Assembly (NCBI RefSeq): GCF_019042655.1 | Contig: NZ_JAHPZO010000001.1 | Coordinates: forward strand, 62,001 to 126,000 | Direction: 5' to 3' | Source of the DNA: Planococcus sp. CP5-4_YE | Lineage (GTDB): Bacteria > Bacillota > Bacilli > Bacillales_A > Planococcaceae | Length of the DNA stretch: 64,000 bases | Shown: in pieces, positions 7,582 through 16,198 of the stretch | Position numbering within the stretch: position 1 is the first letter of the stretch | Layout: each line of letters opens with the position of its first letter | Notes under the pieces: model-generated | Database searches by the model: none | What the model was told of the DNA's origin: nothing | What the model saw: the letters and a program-made list of their open reading frames with translations, nothing else | Made by a program: the position numbers and the translations under genes

Positions 7582-8856
7582 ATGCATACATGGATTATTA
7601 TCGGCGGCGGCATCCAAGGAATGACGCTGGCCACTTTTTTACGGAAGCAAAAAGGCATCACACCTGAAGAGATGGCGATTATCGACCCTCACAAAGAACC
7701 GCTATCCGAATGGAAACGCTGCACCGAGGCCATTTCCATGCCTTTTTTGCGATCTCCTTTTGTCCACCATCTCGATGTGGATCCCTTCTCTTTGAATAAC
7801 CATGCTAAAGACAGCCCCTTTAGCGAAGACGCGTCATTTCTTGGAAGATTCAAGCGGCCGTCTTTGCTGCTGTTCCATGAACATTGCGAGCATTTAATGC
7901 GCAAACAAAACATACGTGACAGTTGGATCCAAGGCCGCGTGGAGTCCGTCAATCGCCTGGACACCGGCTGGAAAGTTCAACTAACAAGCGGGAGAGAAGT
8001 TTCCGGTATTAATATCGTCCTCGCAATCGGTGCTGGCGAGCAATTGCACTGGCCTGAATGGGCGCAACAATTACGGACGGAATCCCCCGGTTCGGTCTTT
8101 CATGTCTTCGACCGGGAACTGCCGGAGTTCGATGCCTCACAAGCGCCATTTACGATTATCGGAGGCGGCATCACCGCGGTTCATTTGACCTTGAAGCTCC
8201 ATAAGCTATTTCCCGGACAAGTGACACTTTTGAAGCGCCATCCATTCCGCGTCCACGATTTCGACAGCGATCCCGGGTGGCTTGGCCCGAAATGCCAACA
8301 GGCTTTCCACAAAACGCGCTCTTATACGCGCCGCCGCGAAATGATTGTGCATGCCCGAAGAAAAGGCTCAATCCCCCGGGACTTGAATGCAAAATTGCGC
8401 AAACAGCTCCGGCAGTTTCCAAAACTGGTCGCTGACGGCCATGTCCATAGAGCCGTCTGGCAGCGAGGCATTACTTCGCTAGTCGATGAACAGGGCGGCT
8501 TGATTCATCAAACAGGAACTGTCATTCTAGCGACGGGCTTTCAGCCACAGCTGCCGGGGCGTGAATGGCTGTCGCCTGTTATCGAAGAACAGCGCTTAAA
8601 ATGCGCCGAATGCGGCTATCCAGTCGTCACGCATACTTTGCAATGGGGCCCTGGGCTTTATGTAATGGGGCCACTCGCAGAGCTTGAAGTTGGACCCATC
8701 GCACGCAATATTTCCGGCGCACGCGAAGCCGCCTCGCGCATCCTCCAAGCACAGTCAAAAAAATCGCCAGTGAAGCGGAGGCCGGCGACTCCTGCGGGAG
8801 CAGTGACTGAGCGACGCAAAGGAGCGACGCGAGCCGAAGACCCTGCAAGCGAATGA
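7582..8856 (+). CDS. FAD/NAD(P)-binding oxidoreductase, Zur-linked, C-terminus replaced by a repeat
   Basis: 424 aa. An N-terminal FAD-binding Rossmann motif (IIGGGIQGM, residues ~6-14), a second nucleotide-binding motif (IIGGGITAVHL, ~193) and an 'ATGF' motif near residue 320 place it with SidA/IucD-like and thioredoxin-reductase-like flavoproteins. The substrate is unknown. GGGAGAG precedes the ATG, and a Zur box stands 75 bp upstream, so it should be induced by zinc starvation. The last ~33 residues (after SRILQAQ) are encoded by an interspersed family A repeat and are Arg/Pro/Ala-rich filler; the native stop has been lost. Confidence 0.85.
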   Translation: MHTWIIIGGGIQGMTLATFLRKQKGITPEEMAIIDPHKEPLSEWKRCTEAISMPFLRSPFVHHLDVDPFSLNNHAKDSPFSEDASFLGRFKRPSLLLFHEHCEHLMRKQNIRDSWIQGRVESVNRLDTGWKVQLTSGREVSGINIVLAIGAGEQLHWPEWAQQLRTESPGSVFHVFDRELPEFDASQAPFTIIGGGITAVHLTLKLHKLFPGQVTLLKRHPFRVHDFDSDPGWLGPKCQQAFHKTRSYTRRREMIVHARRKGSIPRDLNAKLRKQLRQFPKLVADGHVHRAVWQRGITSLVDEQGGLIHQTGTVILATGFQPQLPGREWLSPVIEEQRLKCAECGYPVVTHTLQWGPGLYVMGPLAELEVGPIARNISGAREAASRILQAQSKKSPVKRRPATPAGAVTERRKGATRAEDPASE

Positions 8857-9007
8857 GCGAAGTCATTCGTTTGCGAAGCTCGAACTTTGTGAGAGTTGAG
8901 CAGGAGGTTTTTAGCGTCAGCGACGAAGCGGCTAAGGCCGTGCCCGCGGAAAGCGTCCGGCTGGAGCGAAACGCAAAAAAAGCTGCCGCGGTTTCTCGAC
9001 AGCCTGA
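8753..9007 (+). repeat. Interspersed repeat family A, copy 1
   Basis: ~255 bp, GC-rich, running from AGTCAAAAAAA to TTTCTCGACAGCCTGA, where it abuts an intrinsic terminator. It shares long near-identical blocks with copies at 36164 and 54011 (for example 'GAAGCGG', 'GCCGAAGACCCTGCA', 'GCCCGCGGAAAGCGTCCGGC'). Its first ~100 bp form the 3' end of the oxidoreductase reading frame. Confidence 0.9.
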
Positions 9008-9042
9008 GTAAAAACCCTGCCGACATGGCAGGGTTTTTACTC
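9006..9042. terminator. Bidirectional terminator
   Basis: GAGTAAAAACCCTGCC and GGCAGGGTTTTTACTC pair perfectly around a four-base loop. It separates the converging oxidoreductase and polymerase genes and directly follows repeat A. Confidence 0.93.
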
Positions 9043-9054
9043 TTTTCAAGCAGT

Positions 9055-10311
9055 TCATTTCTTATGGCCGCCGATAAGCTTCGTGCGGTCAATCGCCGTG
9101 CCCGCCTCTGTTCCGGAAACGCCTCGGTAAATTGCGGTCGGCCCGTGCTTGCGCTTGATGGCATCCATTGCCGCGCCAAGACGCCGCCTTTGCCATTTAT
9201 CCGCTTCGAACAAACTCAGCTGCATCGAAGTCTCGTCTTCCAGATTGGTGACAGACAATGAGATTTGCCGGACAGGCTGGCCGGTGTAGAATTCCCGGAA
9301 CAGTTCTTTGCACACGGTGTAGATTTTCAAGGTGTCGTTGGTCGCTTCGTCGATCGAACGCGAGCGCGAGAAGCCTCCACCAAATGAGGTTTTACTGTAG
9401 CTCATGCCAAGATGGATCGTGCGCCCGGCCATGCGCGCTTCCCGGGTGCGCATGGCGACGTCTTCGCACATCTCCAGCACAATCGTCAAGATGTCTTCAC
9501 GCGTTTCGTAGTCACGGTAAAGAATCTGGCCTTTCCCGAAGCTTTTCTGCCCTTCGATAAGCAACGAACCGAGTTCTGAATAATCGATGCCGCGGGCGTG
9601 CTGGTGCAGTTGATGGCCCATGATGCCAAAGCGGTCTTCCAGCCGTTTGACGTCGGCCTTCGCCAAGTCGCCGACTGTGAATATCCCCATATTATTGAGG
9701 TTGCGCTCCATCTTGCTGCCAATGCCCCACATTTTGCTGAGCGGGGAAACCGGCCATAGCTTTCTCGGCACGTCTTTCATGGTCCAATGCGCGAGCCCTT
9801 TTTTCTTGCCTTCGAGGTCGAGTGCCAACTTTGCGAGCAGCATATTCGGCCCGATGCCCACTGCAGACGGCAAACCGAACTGGCGCATGATTGAATCCTG
9901 CATGTCGACAGCTGCTTTTTCAGGAGTGCCATATAAATGGATAATGCCGGTCAAATCAATGAAGCTCTCATCGACGCTGTAGACATGGATGTCTTCTTTC
10001 GGGACATACTGGGCGAATAGCTCGGTAATGGCCATCGAAATCTCCAAGTAAAATTGCATCCTCGGTTCAATCAGCAAAATATCCGGATGATCCGGAATTT
10101 CAAACAGCCGTGTGCCGGTCCTGACACCGAAGCGCTTTTTCATTTCCGGAGAGGCCGCCAGCACGACGCTGCCTTTTCGCTCCTGGTTGCCAACGATAGC
10201 GATGCACGCTTCCATTGGGTCGAGTCCACGCTCGACCGCTGAACAGCTTGCGTAGAAACTGCGCATATCGATGCAGGCAATGTAACGGGGCTTTCCAGTT
10301 TGTTTTCCCAT
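9055..10311 (-). CDS. Y-family DNA polymerase (DinB/UvrX type), SOS-regulated
   Basis: 418 aa from MGKQTGKPRYIACIDMRSFY (AGGAGTGGC upstream). The palm signature 'CIDMRSFYASCSAVE' and the catalytic 'VYSVDESFIDLTG' motif are intact, followed by helix-hairpin-helix and little-finger domains. The length and pattern resemble the Bacillus UvrX/YqjW group rather than DinB1. It performs error-prone translesion synthesis. A LexA operator lies 18 bp upstream of the start, consistent with DNA damage induction. Confidence 0.92.
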   Translation of the reverse strand: MGKQTGKPRYIACIDMRSFYASCSAVERGLDPMEACIAIVGNQERKGSVVLAASPEMKKRFGVRTGTRLFEIPDHPDILLIEPRMQFYLEISMAITELFAQYVPKEDIHVYSVDESFIDLTGIIHLYGTPEKAAVDMQDSIMRQFGLPSAVGIGPNMLLAKLALDLEGKKKGLAHWTMKDVPRKLWPVSPLSKMWGIGSKMERNLNNMGIFTVGDLAKADVKRLEDRFGIMGHQLHQHARGIDYSELGSLLIEGQKSFGKGQILYRDYETREDILTIVLEMCEDVAMRTREARMAGRTIHLGMSYSKTSFGGGFSRSRSIDEATNDTLKIYTVCKELFREFYTGQPVRQISLSVTNLEDETSMQLSLFEADKWQRRRLGAAMDAIKRKHGPTAIYRGVSGTEAGTAIDRTKLIGGHKK

Positions 10312-10326
10312 GACGCCACTCCTATA

Positions 10327-10342
10327 TAGAACATTTGTTCTT
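10327..10342 (-). promoter_or_regulatory. LexA (SOS) box
   Basis: GAAC-ATTT-GTTC within AGAACATTTGTTCT is a perfect palindromic match to the Bacillus LexA/DinR core GAAC-N4-GTTC, immediately upstream of the polymerase gene. Confidence 0.9.
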
Positions 10343-10483
10343 ATTTTAATGGAAAGGATAGAAAGCAGCAAGAGACAAAAGAAAAAAATTCTAAGAAAGA
10401 CAGAATTTTTTGAAATCCACTTTGATAATCGGTAAACTAAAAGAGCAAAGATGGACAGACCAATTCAAGGGAGGAATGGTACA

Positions 10484-11233
10484 ATGGCAAGATTAGAAGG
10501 GAAAGTGGCTGTCATTACCGGAGGCGCTGGCGGCATCGGCAAAGTCACAGCGAAGCGCTTTTTGGAGGAAGGGGCAAAAGTCGTCCTCGTCGATATTTCT
10601 GAACAAGCGCTCCAAGAAACGAAGCAAGAACTGGGGGGCAGCTTAGAAGTTGTCCAAGCGGATGTTTCCAAAGAAGCAGACGTCAAAAACTATGTCGACA
10701 AAGCGGTCGAAACATTCGGCAAGATCGATGTGTTCTTTAACAACGCAGGCATCGAAGGAAAAGTCGCTCCGCTCATCGAACAAACCGTGGAAGATTTTGA
10801 CCAAGTCATCGCTATCAATGTACGCGGCGTCTTTCTCGGCATGAAGCATGTATTGCCGGTTATGTATAAACAAGGGTCGGGCAGCGTTATCAATACTTCT
10901 TCAGTCGCAGGGCTCGGCGGCTCTCCAAACGTTATTCCGTACATCACTTCGAAGCATGCAGTGGTCGGCTTGACTAAAGCGGCTTCAGTAGAAAGCGCTC
11001 AGCATCAAGTACGCGTCAATTCGATCCACCCATCGCCGGTCAATACGCGCATGATGCGCTCGCTTGAGGAAGGGCTCGGCACTAGCGAAGATGCATTGTC
11101 GAAAACGATTCCGTTTGGCCGCTACGGCGAATCCGAAGATATCTCCAATCTGGTGCTGTTCCTCGCTTCCGACGAAAGCACGTTCATCTCTGGCGCGCAG
11201 TACCGCGTGGATGGCGGCATGGCCGCATTATAG
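10484..11233 (+). CDS. SDR family oxidoreductase
   Basis: 249 aa, classical short-chain dehydrogenase length. The NAD(P) motif TGGAGGIG is at residues ~12-19, NNAG at ~88, the catalytic Ser in 'NTSSVAG' and Y-x3-K in 'YITSKHA' at ~155. An acidic residue after the second strand (LVDISE) points to NAD rather than NADP. I chose the ATG at 10484 because GGGAGG lies 9 nt upstream. The substrate is not predictable; glucose-1-dehydrogenase-like and cyclohexanol-dehydrogenase-like annotations are common for this type. Confidence 0.9.
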   Translation: MARLEGKVAVITGGAGGIGKVTAKRFLEEGAKVVLVDISEQALQETKQELGGSLEVVQADVSKEADVKNYVDKAVETFGKIDVFFNNAGIEGKVAPLIEQTVEDFDQVIAINVRGVFLGMKHVLPVMYKQGSGSVINTSSVAGLGGSPNVIPYITSKHAVVGLTKAASVESAQHQVRVNSIHPSPVNTRMMRSLEEGLGTSEDALSKTIPFGRYGESEDISNLVLFLASDESTFISGAQYRVDGGMAAL

Positions 11234-11273
11234 AAAAAGACGGACACCCACGTTTTAGGGATGTCCGTCTTTT
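11234..11273. terminator. Bidirectional terminator between SDR and FAH genes
   Basis: AAAAAGACGGAC pairs with GTCCGTCTTTT around a short loop; it serves both converging genes. Confidence 0.9.
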
Positions 11274-11275
11274 AT

Positions 11276-12166
11276 TTATTCACGGCCCGGCAATTTCAAA
11301 TTTTCTACCGGGTTGTGCAAAGTCTGAAATCCGTCTATTCGGCATTCGACCACATCGCCGTCACGGATGACGACCGCACCCGGCGTTCCGGTTGAGATGA
11401 TGTCACCAGGCAATAGCGTCATCACTTCCGAATGAAATGCGATGAGATCCCGCGGCCGAAACATCATATTCGAGACGCTGTTTTTTCGGTGGGCCTCCCC
11501 GTTCTTAACGGTTTCCACCGTCAATTCAAGCACTGCCTCCACTTCGCCAGGTGTCACGAGTTCCGGCCCGAAACTGAAGAAAGTGTCAAAGCTTTTCGCG
11601 CGCGTCAAATAACGCAGGTTTTTCTCCAGAATGTCTTCTGCGGTTATATCGATAATGGTCGTGAAGCCCGCCACTACGTCAAATTCGTCTTCTCTCGAGA
11701 CGTTTTTGCACTCCGTTCCAATAACGATGCCAAGTTCCGCTTCCGCCATCACTCGGTTAGATTTCTTCGGCAGCTCAATCACATCGCCCGGCCCGATAAT
11801 CGCCGCATCGGGGTTCATGAAACTTGCCGGTTCGGTGTCGGGCGATACTTCCTTCAAATCGGCTGCATGTTCAGCGTAATTCAGCCCAATGCCCCAGGTT
11901 TTTCGCGGATGGCGGTATAGAGGCCCATAATCCGCTTCGGAAAACGGCATAAGCGATTCTTCGAGCGTCCTTTCAGGTATGCGTTCGAATTCTTCTCGTA
12001 GCCACCTCTTCAACAGCTCAAGTTCTCCTGTTTCGATCAGCGTAAACAAATCAGTCGGCCAGTTTTCTGCCGTATGTTCGTTGAGTTTGCGCAATGGCAA
12101 AAAGCCGTCCTTCATGACCAGCGCCGCTTCTTCTGTGCCGTTCCACTGGATTGTCGCGAGGCGCAT
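11276..12166 (-). CDS. Fumarylacetoacetate hydrolase (FAH) family protein
   Basis: 296 aa. The C-terminal two-thirds is the FAH fold with 'GIGLNYAEHA' (residues ~92-101), 'FMNPDAAIIGPGD', metal ligand region 'AEAELGIVIG' and 'TSFDTF-F-GPELVTP'-like segments, ending with 'GDIISTGTPG'. These enzymes cleave or decarboxylate C-C bonds in beta-diketo acids, often in aromatic degradation, using Mg2+. The gene stands alone, so the pathway is open. GGGAGGTG precedes the ATG. Confidence 0.88.
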   Translation of the reverse strand: MRLATIQWNGTEEAALVMKDGFLPLRKLNEHTAENWPTDLFTLIETGELELLKRWLREEFERIPERTLEESLMPFSEADYGPLYRHPRKTWGIGLNYAEHAADLKEVSPDTEPASFMNPDAAIIGPGDVIELPKKSNRVMAEAELGIVIGTECKNVSREDEFDVVAGFTTIIDITAEDILEKNLRYLTRAKSFDTFFSFGPELVTPGEVEAVLELTVETVKNGEAHRKNSVSNMMFRPRDLIAFHSEVMTLLPGDIISTGTPGAVVIRDGDVVECRIDGFQTLHNPVENLKLPGRE

Positions 12167-12237
12167 GACACCTCCCCCTTTCCTTTCCCTTTATTTCGGT
12201 TTCTTCCGGCCGAAACCCTGCCGAAAGACAGAAAAAC

Positions 12238-12262
12238 AGGCCTTCCTTCTAGAGGAAAGCCT
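12238..12262 (-). terminator. Hairpin downstream of the L7/L12-like gene
   Basis: AGGCCTTCCT and AGAGGAAAGCCT form an imperfect stem between the FAH gene and the L12-like gene, probably ending the operon from 13250. Confidence 0.55.
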
Positions 12263-12269
12263 ACTGGTT

Positions 12270-12569
12270 TCAATCGTTTTCTTTTAATCCATCGATATAC
12301 TGCTTCGCTTCGAGGAGCGAATAGCCGAAAGCGACACGCGCCGCTTTAATGGCCCGGACTTCTTGCCCTTCAGCAACCAAACGCCGCAATTCTTCATTAA
12401 TTGCAGGCTCTTCCAACGTCACTTCCGCTTCCAATTGTTTAATACGTTTTGACATATGCTTCATGCGCACCTCCAATGCCTGGATTTGCTGGCTCAGTAA
12501 TAAATACACCGCCCCAACAGCCCCTAACGACAATCCGATTAGCCATACCCAATCCATGCCATTCTCCAT
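12270..12569 (-). CDS. Membrane-anchored protein with ribosomal L7/L12 C-terminal-like domain
   Basis: 99 aa: an N-terminal transmembrane helix (residues ~5-25), a coiled-coil linker (~27-50) and a C-terminal domain with the L7/L12 pattern 'VRAIKAARVAFGYSLLEAKQ' (compare IKxVRxxTGLGLKEAKxxVD). An alternative ATG at 12557 has GGAG 6 nt upstream. It begins one base after the FusB-like gene ends, so the two are coupled. The function is unknown. In the ribosome this domain recruits EF-G and EF-Tu, and the neighbouring gene encodes an EF-G-binding protein. Confidence 0.75.
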   Translation of the reverse strand: MENGMDWVWLIGLSLGAVGAVYLLLSQQIQALEVRMKHMSKRIKQLEAEVTLEEPAINEELRRLVAEGQEVRAIKAARVAFGYSLLEAKQYIDGLKEND

Positions 12570-13250
12570 TTAGCGTTCCAGCCGATCCAGAAATTTCTCG
12601 AGACGGTCGACGGTCGTCAAGCGGGCGTTGCAAGCCGCTTCATCTGCACAGATGTACTGGCCATGCTTGACGTAGCTGTCGATGTTCGCCCCTTTAGTCT
12701 TAGCCATGAATAAACCGACCGAACTGTGTTTATGGCAAATCATGCAGATACCTTGCTTGCGGCTTGCGCCGAATTGGCCGCTCACGGTTTGCAGGCGGCC
12801 GTTCCGTTCGGCCACCAAAAAGCGGTTGGTGTTTTCCTGCCAGGACAAATACGACAAGGCGCGAAAATCCATCGCTGGGAGATTCGGCCCTTTCAGTCTT
12901 TTCGCTTTTGGAAACAATCGCTTCAAATTGTCGAGGTTGACCGTTGGAAAGGGAATCAAATAAGGCCGCAGCCCCGACAGAAACTCTTCCGCAGCGTCAG
13001 TGTCCTTAACCGCCGTCAGCGGGCGCAATACGTTCTTCTGCTCTTCCGTTAACGCTGGGAACATGGCGAATACTTTTTCATGGCTTAAATGGCGCAGCAC
13101 ACTCAATACTTCAGCATCGTTCGCTGTCGCATGCGCCGTCACAAGCGCCATGGTCTGCTCTTTAATGAAATTATATTGATGGTTGCGGATAAACGCTTCC
13201 GGCTGGCCTGAAACATCCGTCCGGTCCGTAGATTCTTTGATGATAGCCAT
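12570..13250 (-). CDS. FusB/FusC family EF-G-binding protein
   Basis: 226 aa, close to FusB of staphylococci (~213). An N-terminal helical bundle with 'FIRNHQYNFIKEQ' precedes a C-terminal treble-clef zinc finger with CMIC (residue ~168) and C-x4-C ('CADEAACNAR', ~207). FusB-type proteins bind EF-G and release it from the ribosome when fusidic acid traps it. Whether this chromosomal copy confers resistance cannot be read from sequence. AAGGAGG precedes the ATG. Confidence 0.88.
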   Translation of the reverse strand: MAIIKESTDRTDVSGQPEAFIRNHQYNFIKEQTMALVTAHATANDAEVLSVLRHLSHEKVFAMFPALTEEQKNVLRPLTAVKDTDAAEEFLSGLRPYLIPFPTVNLDNLKRLFPKAKRLKGPNLPAMDFRALSYLSWQENTNRFLVAERNGRLQTVSGQFGASRKQGICMICHKHSSVGLFMAKTKGANIDSYVKHGQYICADEAACNARLTTVDRLEKFLDRLER

Positions 13251-13312
13251 CGCTAGCCTCCTTGAAAGGTATGACTTTCCTGTGATTTTACCATATTTTG
13301 TCCGTCATCGCA

Positions 13313-13342
13313 GAAAAGGCACCCTGAAGCCAGGATGCCTTG
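13313..13342 (-). terminator. Terminator of the chromate transporter operon
   Basis: AAGGCACCCTG and CAGGATGCCTT form an imperfect stem just past the second transporter gene. Confidence 0.6.
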
Positions 13343-13344
13343 CG

Positions 13345-13884
13345 TCAAGCTATGAAAATTCCCGTAACGGCGCCGTAAAGCAACGCTAAACCGATGACGA
13401 ACGCGGGATGAAGTTTCCACTTCTCAAGCATCAGATAGCTCGCCACCATCAGGATCGCCGTCTGGATGCCGCCGAGTGATGCTTCCGAGGTCAGGATGAA
13501 ATCGAGCGTCATAACGCCGATTAATACGGCGATGACCGGCTTGACGACTTTTGAGATGTTTTTCACTTCGCGTGAATCTTTGTATTTAAAGAGGATCGCC
13601 ATCAGCGCAATCATCAAAATCAACGATGGGGCGACGGCACCGAACAAGCCAACTGCTGCCCCGAGCACGCCTCCTTCAGCGTAGCCAATATAGCCCGCCA
13701 TTTTCGTCGCAATCGGGCCCGGCAAGGAATTGCCAAGCGCCAACACTTCACTGAACTCTTGCGTATTCATCCAGCCATAGCGGCCGACGACTTCCTTCTC
13801 GACAAGTGGAATCGATGCCGGGCCACCGCCATAGCCGAGGATGCCGGGAATGAAAAATGCCAGGAATATCTGCCAGTAGATCAT
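13345..13884 (-). CDS. Chromate transporter subunit, short-chain CHR family (second gene)
   Basis: 179 aa with five to six hydrophobic helices and the CHR signature 'GGGPASIPLVEKEVV' near the N-terminus, then 'ALGNSLPGPIATKMAGYIGY'. Short-chain CHR proteins work as pairs of oppositely oriented halves that export chromate. It overlaps the partner gene by 4 bp (ATGA). Chromate as substrate is a family inference. Confidence 0.88.
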   Translation of the reverse strand: MIYWQIFLAFFIPGILGYGGGPASIPLVEKEVVGRYGWMNTQEFSEVLALGNSLPGPIATKMAGYIGYAEGGVLGAAVGLFGAVAPSLILMIALMAILFKYKDSREVKNISKVVKPVIAVLIGVMTLDFILTSEASLGGIQTAILMVASYLMLEKWKLHPAFVIGLALLYGAVTGIFIA

Positions 13885-14450
13885 GTTTTCTTCACCGTCC
13901 TTTTAATGAAGGGCACAAGGACCATTAGAATCAGACCGGCGATAAGAAAGGCCGGGTGAATGCTAAACACTTCAAGCAAAACGACGGAGATCATAATCAA
14001 CCCAATGGCCCTGCCCCAGCCAAGCGCCTTCTCGGATTGGCGGACGAAATTCCAGGTCAAGACACCGAGCATGACGGCAACGACCGGAACGACCGCGCTC
14101 GACATATTGGCGACCCATGGCACGTCTTTATAGTTTTGCAGGATACCGAGCAGGAGAATCATTAAAACGACAGTCGGGACGATAGAGGCAACAAGCGCGA
14201 TCAAGCAGCCGCGAAGCCCCGCTACCCGGTAGCCGATATAACCGGCGAGTTTTGTCGCAATCGGTCCGGGCATCGTATTCGATAAGGCGATCGTGTCACC
14301 GTATTCCTCGTCCGTCAACCAGTTGTAGCGATCCACGACATCACGCTGCATGATCGGAATGACCGCCGGGCCGCCGCCAAAGCCGAGCATGCCTGCGCGG
14401 AAAAACGCCATGGCAAGATCGGTCGATTTAACGCCTTGTTCTGTTACCAA
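13881..14450 (-). CDS. Chromate transporter subunit, short-chain CHR family (first gene)
   Basis: 189 aa; the same design as its partner, with 'GFGGGPAVIPIMQRDVV' and 'ALSNTMPGPIATKLAGYIGY'. It starts with TTG and overlaps the end of the gamma-glutamyltransferase gene by 7 bp. The order GGT-chrA-chrB resembles the Bacillus subtilis ywrD/ywrAB neighbourhood. Confidence 0.88.
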   Translation of the reverse strand: MVTEQGVKSTDLAMAFFRAGMLGFGGGPAVIPIMQRDVVDRYNWLTDEEYGDTIALSNTMPGPIATKLAGYIGYRVAGLRGCLIALVASIVPTVVLMILLLGILQNYKDVPWVANMSSAVVPVVAVMLGVLTWNFVRQSEKALGWGRAIGLIMISVVLLEVFSIHPAFLIAGLILMVLVPFIKRTVKKT

Positions 14451-16048
14451 ACAGCAATCGTCCCGTCTGTGCGGGATTCCGTGCCGCCTGCAAGCACCCC
14501 TGTTTCCGGATTACGCCAAATGATCTGGCCGCGTCCAAAGCTGCCCGGGTCTGCCATTACTTCCACTTGATGCCCTTTGCGCTGCAATTCCTGTGCCAAA
14601 TAATTCGGGAACTCCGCTTCCACAGTCACTTTCTTGCCGCCCATCCATTGCCAGCGCGGCATGTCGAGCGCCGCTTGCGGATTCAGTAAGTAATCGAGCG
14701 TGTTCACGACTACTTGGAAATGGCCTTGCGGCTGCATATAGCCGCCCATGACGCCGAACGGACCGATCGCTTCGCCTGCTTTTGTCAAAAAGCCGGGAAT
14801 GATCGTATGGAAAGTGCGTTTGCCGGGTTTTAATGCATTCGGATGACTTTCATCCAACGAGAAATCTGCACCGCGGTTTTGCAGGCCGATGCCTGTTCCT
14901 GGAATGACGATACCAGAGCCGAAGCCCATGTAATTGCTTTGGATATAGGAAATCATATTGCCTTCTTCGTCGGCCGCGGCCAAATAGACCGTTCCGCCTC
15001 TTGGCAGCTCGTACGCCACCGGATCGATCGCTTCTGTGCCGATTTCTTTCGCGCGGCTCGCTGCGTAATCGTCTGATAATAAATGTTCAGCCGTCACCGG
15101 CATATCGTCTTGTTCGGTGATAAATGCCTGGCCATCCGTGTAGGCCAGTTTCATCGATTCAATTTGCTGGTGCAGCGTGTTGGCTTGTTGCCATACTGGT
15201 GCGTCCAGCTGCTTGAAGATATTGAGCGCCATTTGCGCTACCATGCCTTGGCCGTTTGGCGGGATTTCCCACACTTCATGCCCTTTATAACTGGTTGAAA
15301 TCGGTTTGACCCATTCAGCTTTGTACGCGGCTAAATCTTGTTTTTTCAAGAAACCGCTGTGTTCGGTCATGAAACTGTCGATTTTCTCTGCCAGCTCGCC
15401 TTCGTAAAAAGCTTTGGCATCGGTTTCGCCAATTTTTCGCAGCGTGTCGGCGTGGCCTGGAGACTTCCACATTTCGCCGATTTCCGGTGCACGGCCGTCC
15501 GGTGCGAAAGTTTCGAACCACGCTTCAAATTCCTTAGTGGTGAAATTCTTTTTAAAGGTCTCATACGCTTTTTTCCAGTACTTGCCGAGAATCGGCGTCA
15601 ATGGATAGCCTTCTTCCGCGTAACGGATCGCTGGCTCCAATGTTTCCGCGAGCGACAATTTGCCGAAACGCTTCGACAACTCTGCCCATGCAGAAGGGAC
15701 GCCAGGCACCGTAATCGGCACCAAACCGTGAGTCGGCATCTTATCATGCCCTTTCGCTTTCACCGCTTCGATTGTCAATTCCTGAGGCGAAGGACCGGAT
15801 GCATTCAATCCGTGCAGCTCGCCTTTGACCCACACCAGCGCGAACGCATCGCCCCCGATGCCGTTTGAGGTCGGTTCAACAACCGTCAAGGTCGCAGCGG
15901 TTGCAATCGCGGCATCAATAGCATTGCCGCCTTTTTTCAAGATCTCAAGCCCTGTCTGTGCAGCAAGCGGCTGCGATGTCGCGACCATGCCTTTTTTTCC
16001 AAAGACCGTATGGCGTTTCCCCGGGAAAGGGTGATTCGTGTAATCCAT
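14444..16048 (-). CDS. Gamma-glutamyltransferase family protein (YwrD-like)
   Basis: 534 aa, a single-chain Ntn-hydrolase precursor. The autocleavage and nucleophile Thr is expected in 'PRGGTVYLAAADEEGNMI' (about residue 350), and the small-subunit motif 'GFGSGIVIPGTGIGLQNRGA' follows. No signal peptide is seen, so it is probably cytoplasmic. Substrate could be glutathione-like or another gamma-glutamyl compound. AGGAGG precedes the ATG. The chromate transporter genes follow with overlap, and a LysR regulator is transcribed away from it. Confidence 0.9.
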   Translation of the reverse strand: MDYTNHPFPGKRHTVFGKKGMVATSQPLAAQTGLEILKKGGNAIDAAIATAATLTVVEPTSNGIGGDAFALVWVKGELHGLNASGPSPQELTIEAVKAKGHDKMPTHGLVPITVPGVPSAWAELSKRFGKLSLAETLEPAIRYAEEGYPLTPILGKYWKKAYETFKKNFTTKEFEAWFETFAPDGRAPEIGEMWKSPGHADTLRKIGETDAKAFYEGELAEKIDSFMTEHSGFLKKQDLAAYKAEWVKPISTSYKGHEVWEIPPNGQGMVAQMALNIFKQLDAPVWQQANTLHQQIESMKLAYTDGQAFITEQDDMPVTAEHLLSDDYAASRAKEIGTEAIDPVAYELPRGGTVYLAAADEEGNMISYIQSNYMGFGSGIVIPGTGIGLQNRGADFSLDESHPNALKPGKRTFHTIIPGFLTKAGEAIGPFGVMGGYMQPQGHFQVVVNTLDYLLNPQAALDMPRWQWMGGKKVTVEAEFPNYLAQELQRKGHQVEVMADPGSFGRGQIIWRNPETGVLAGGTESRTDGTIAVW

Positions 16049-16198
16049 TATGATTCCTCCTATTATGTATTACTCAAGCGATTGAATTCTTGAGCAAAAT
16101 AAACTTTTCATATTATTCAAATTTTACGGGAGCTGTTCAAATAAGTAAAATTAAATATATTTAATAGTATAATGAGTAAAACTCAACGAGGTGAATGT

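Noticed and set aside
8627..9179. Antisense open frames across repeat A (also at 36119-36400 and 53981-54214) with a shared Ser/Arg/Leu-rich translation
   Set aside because: The similarity between them is that of the underlying repeat; the frames are broken differently in each copy and lack ribosome sites, so I treat them as spurious.
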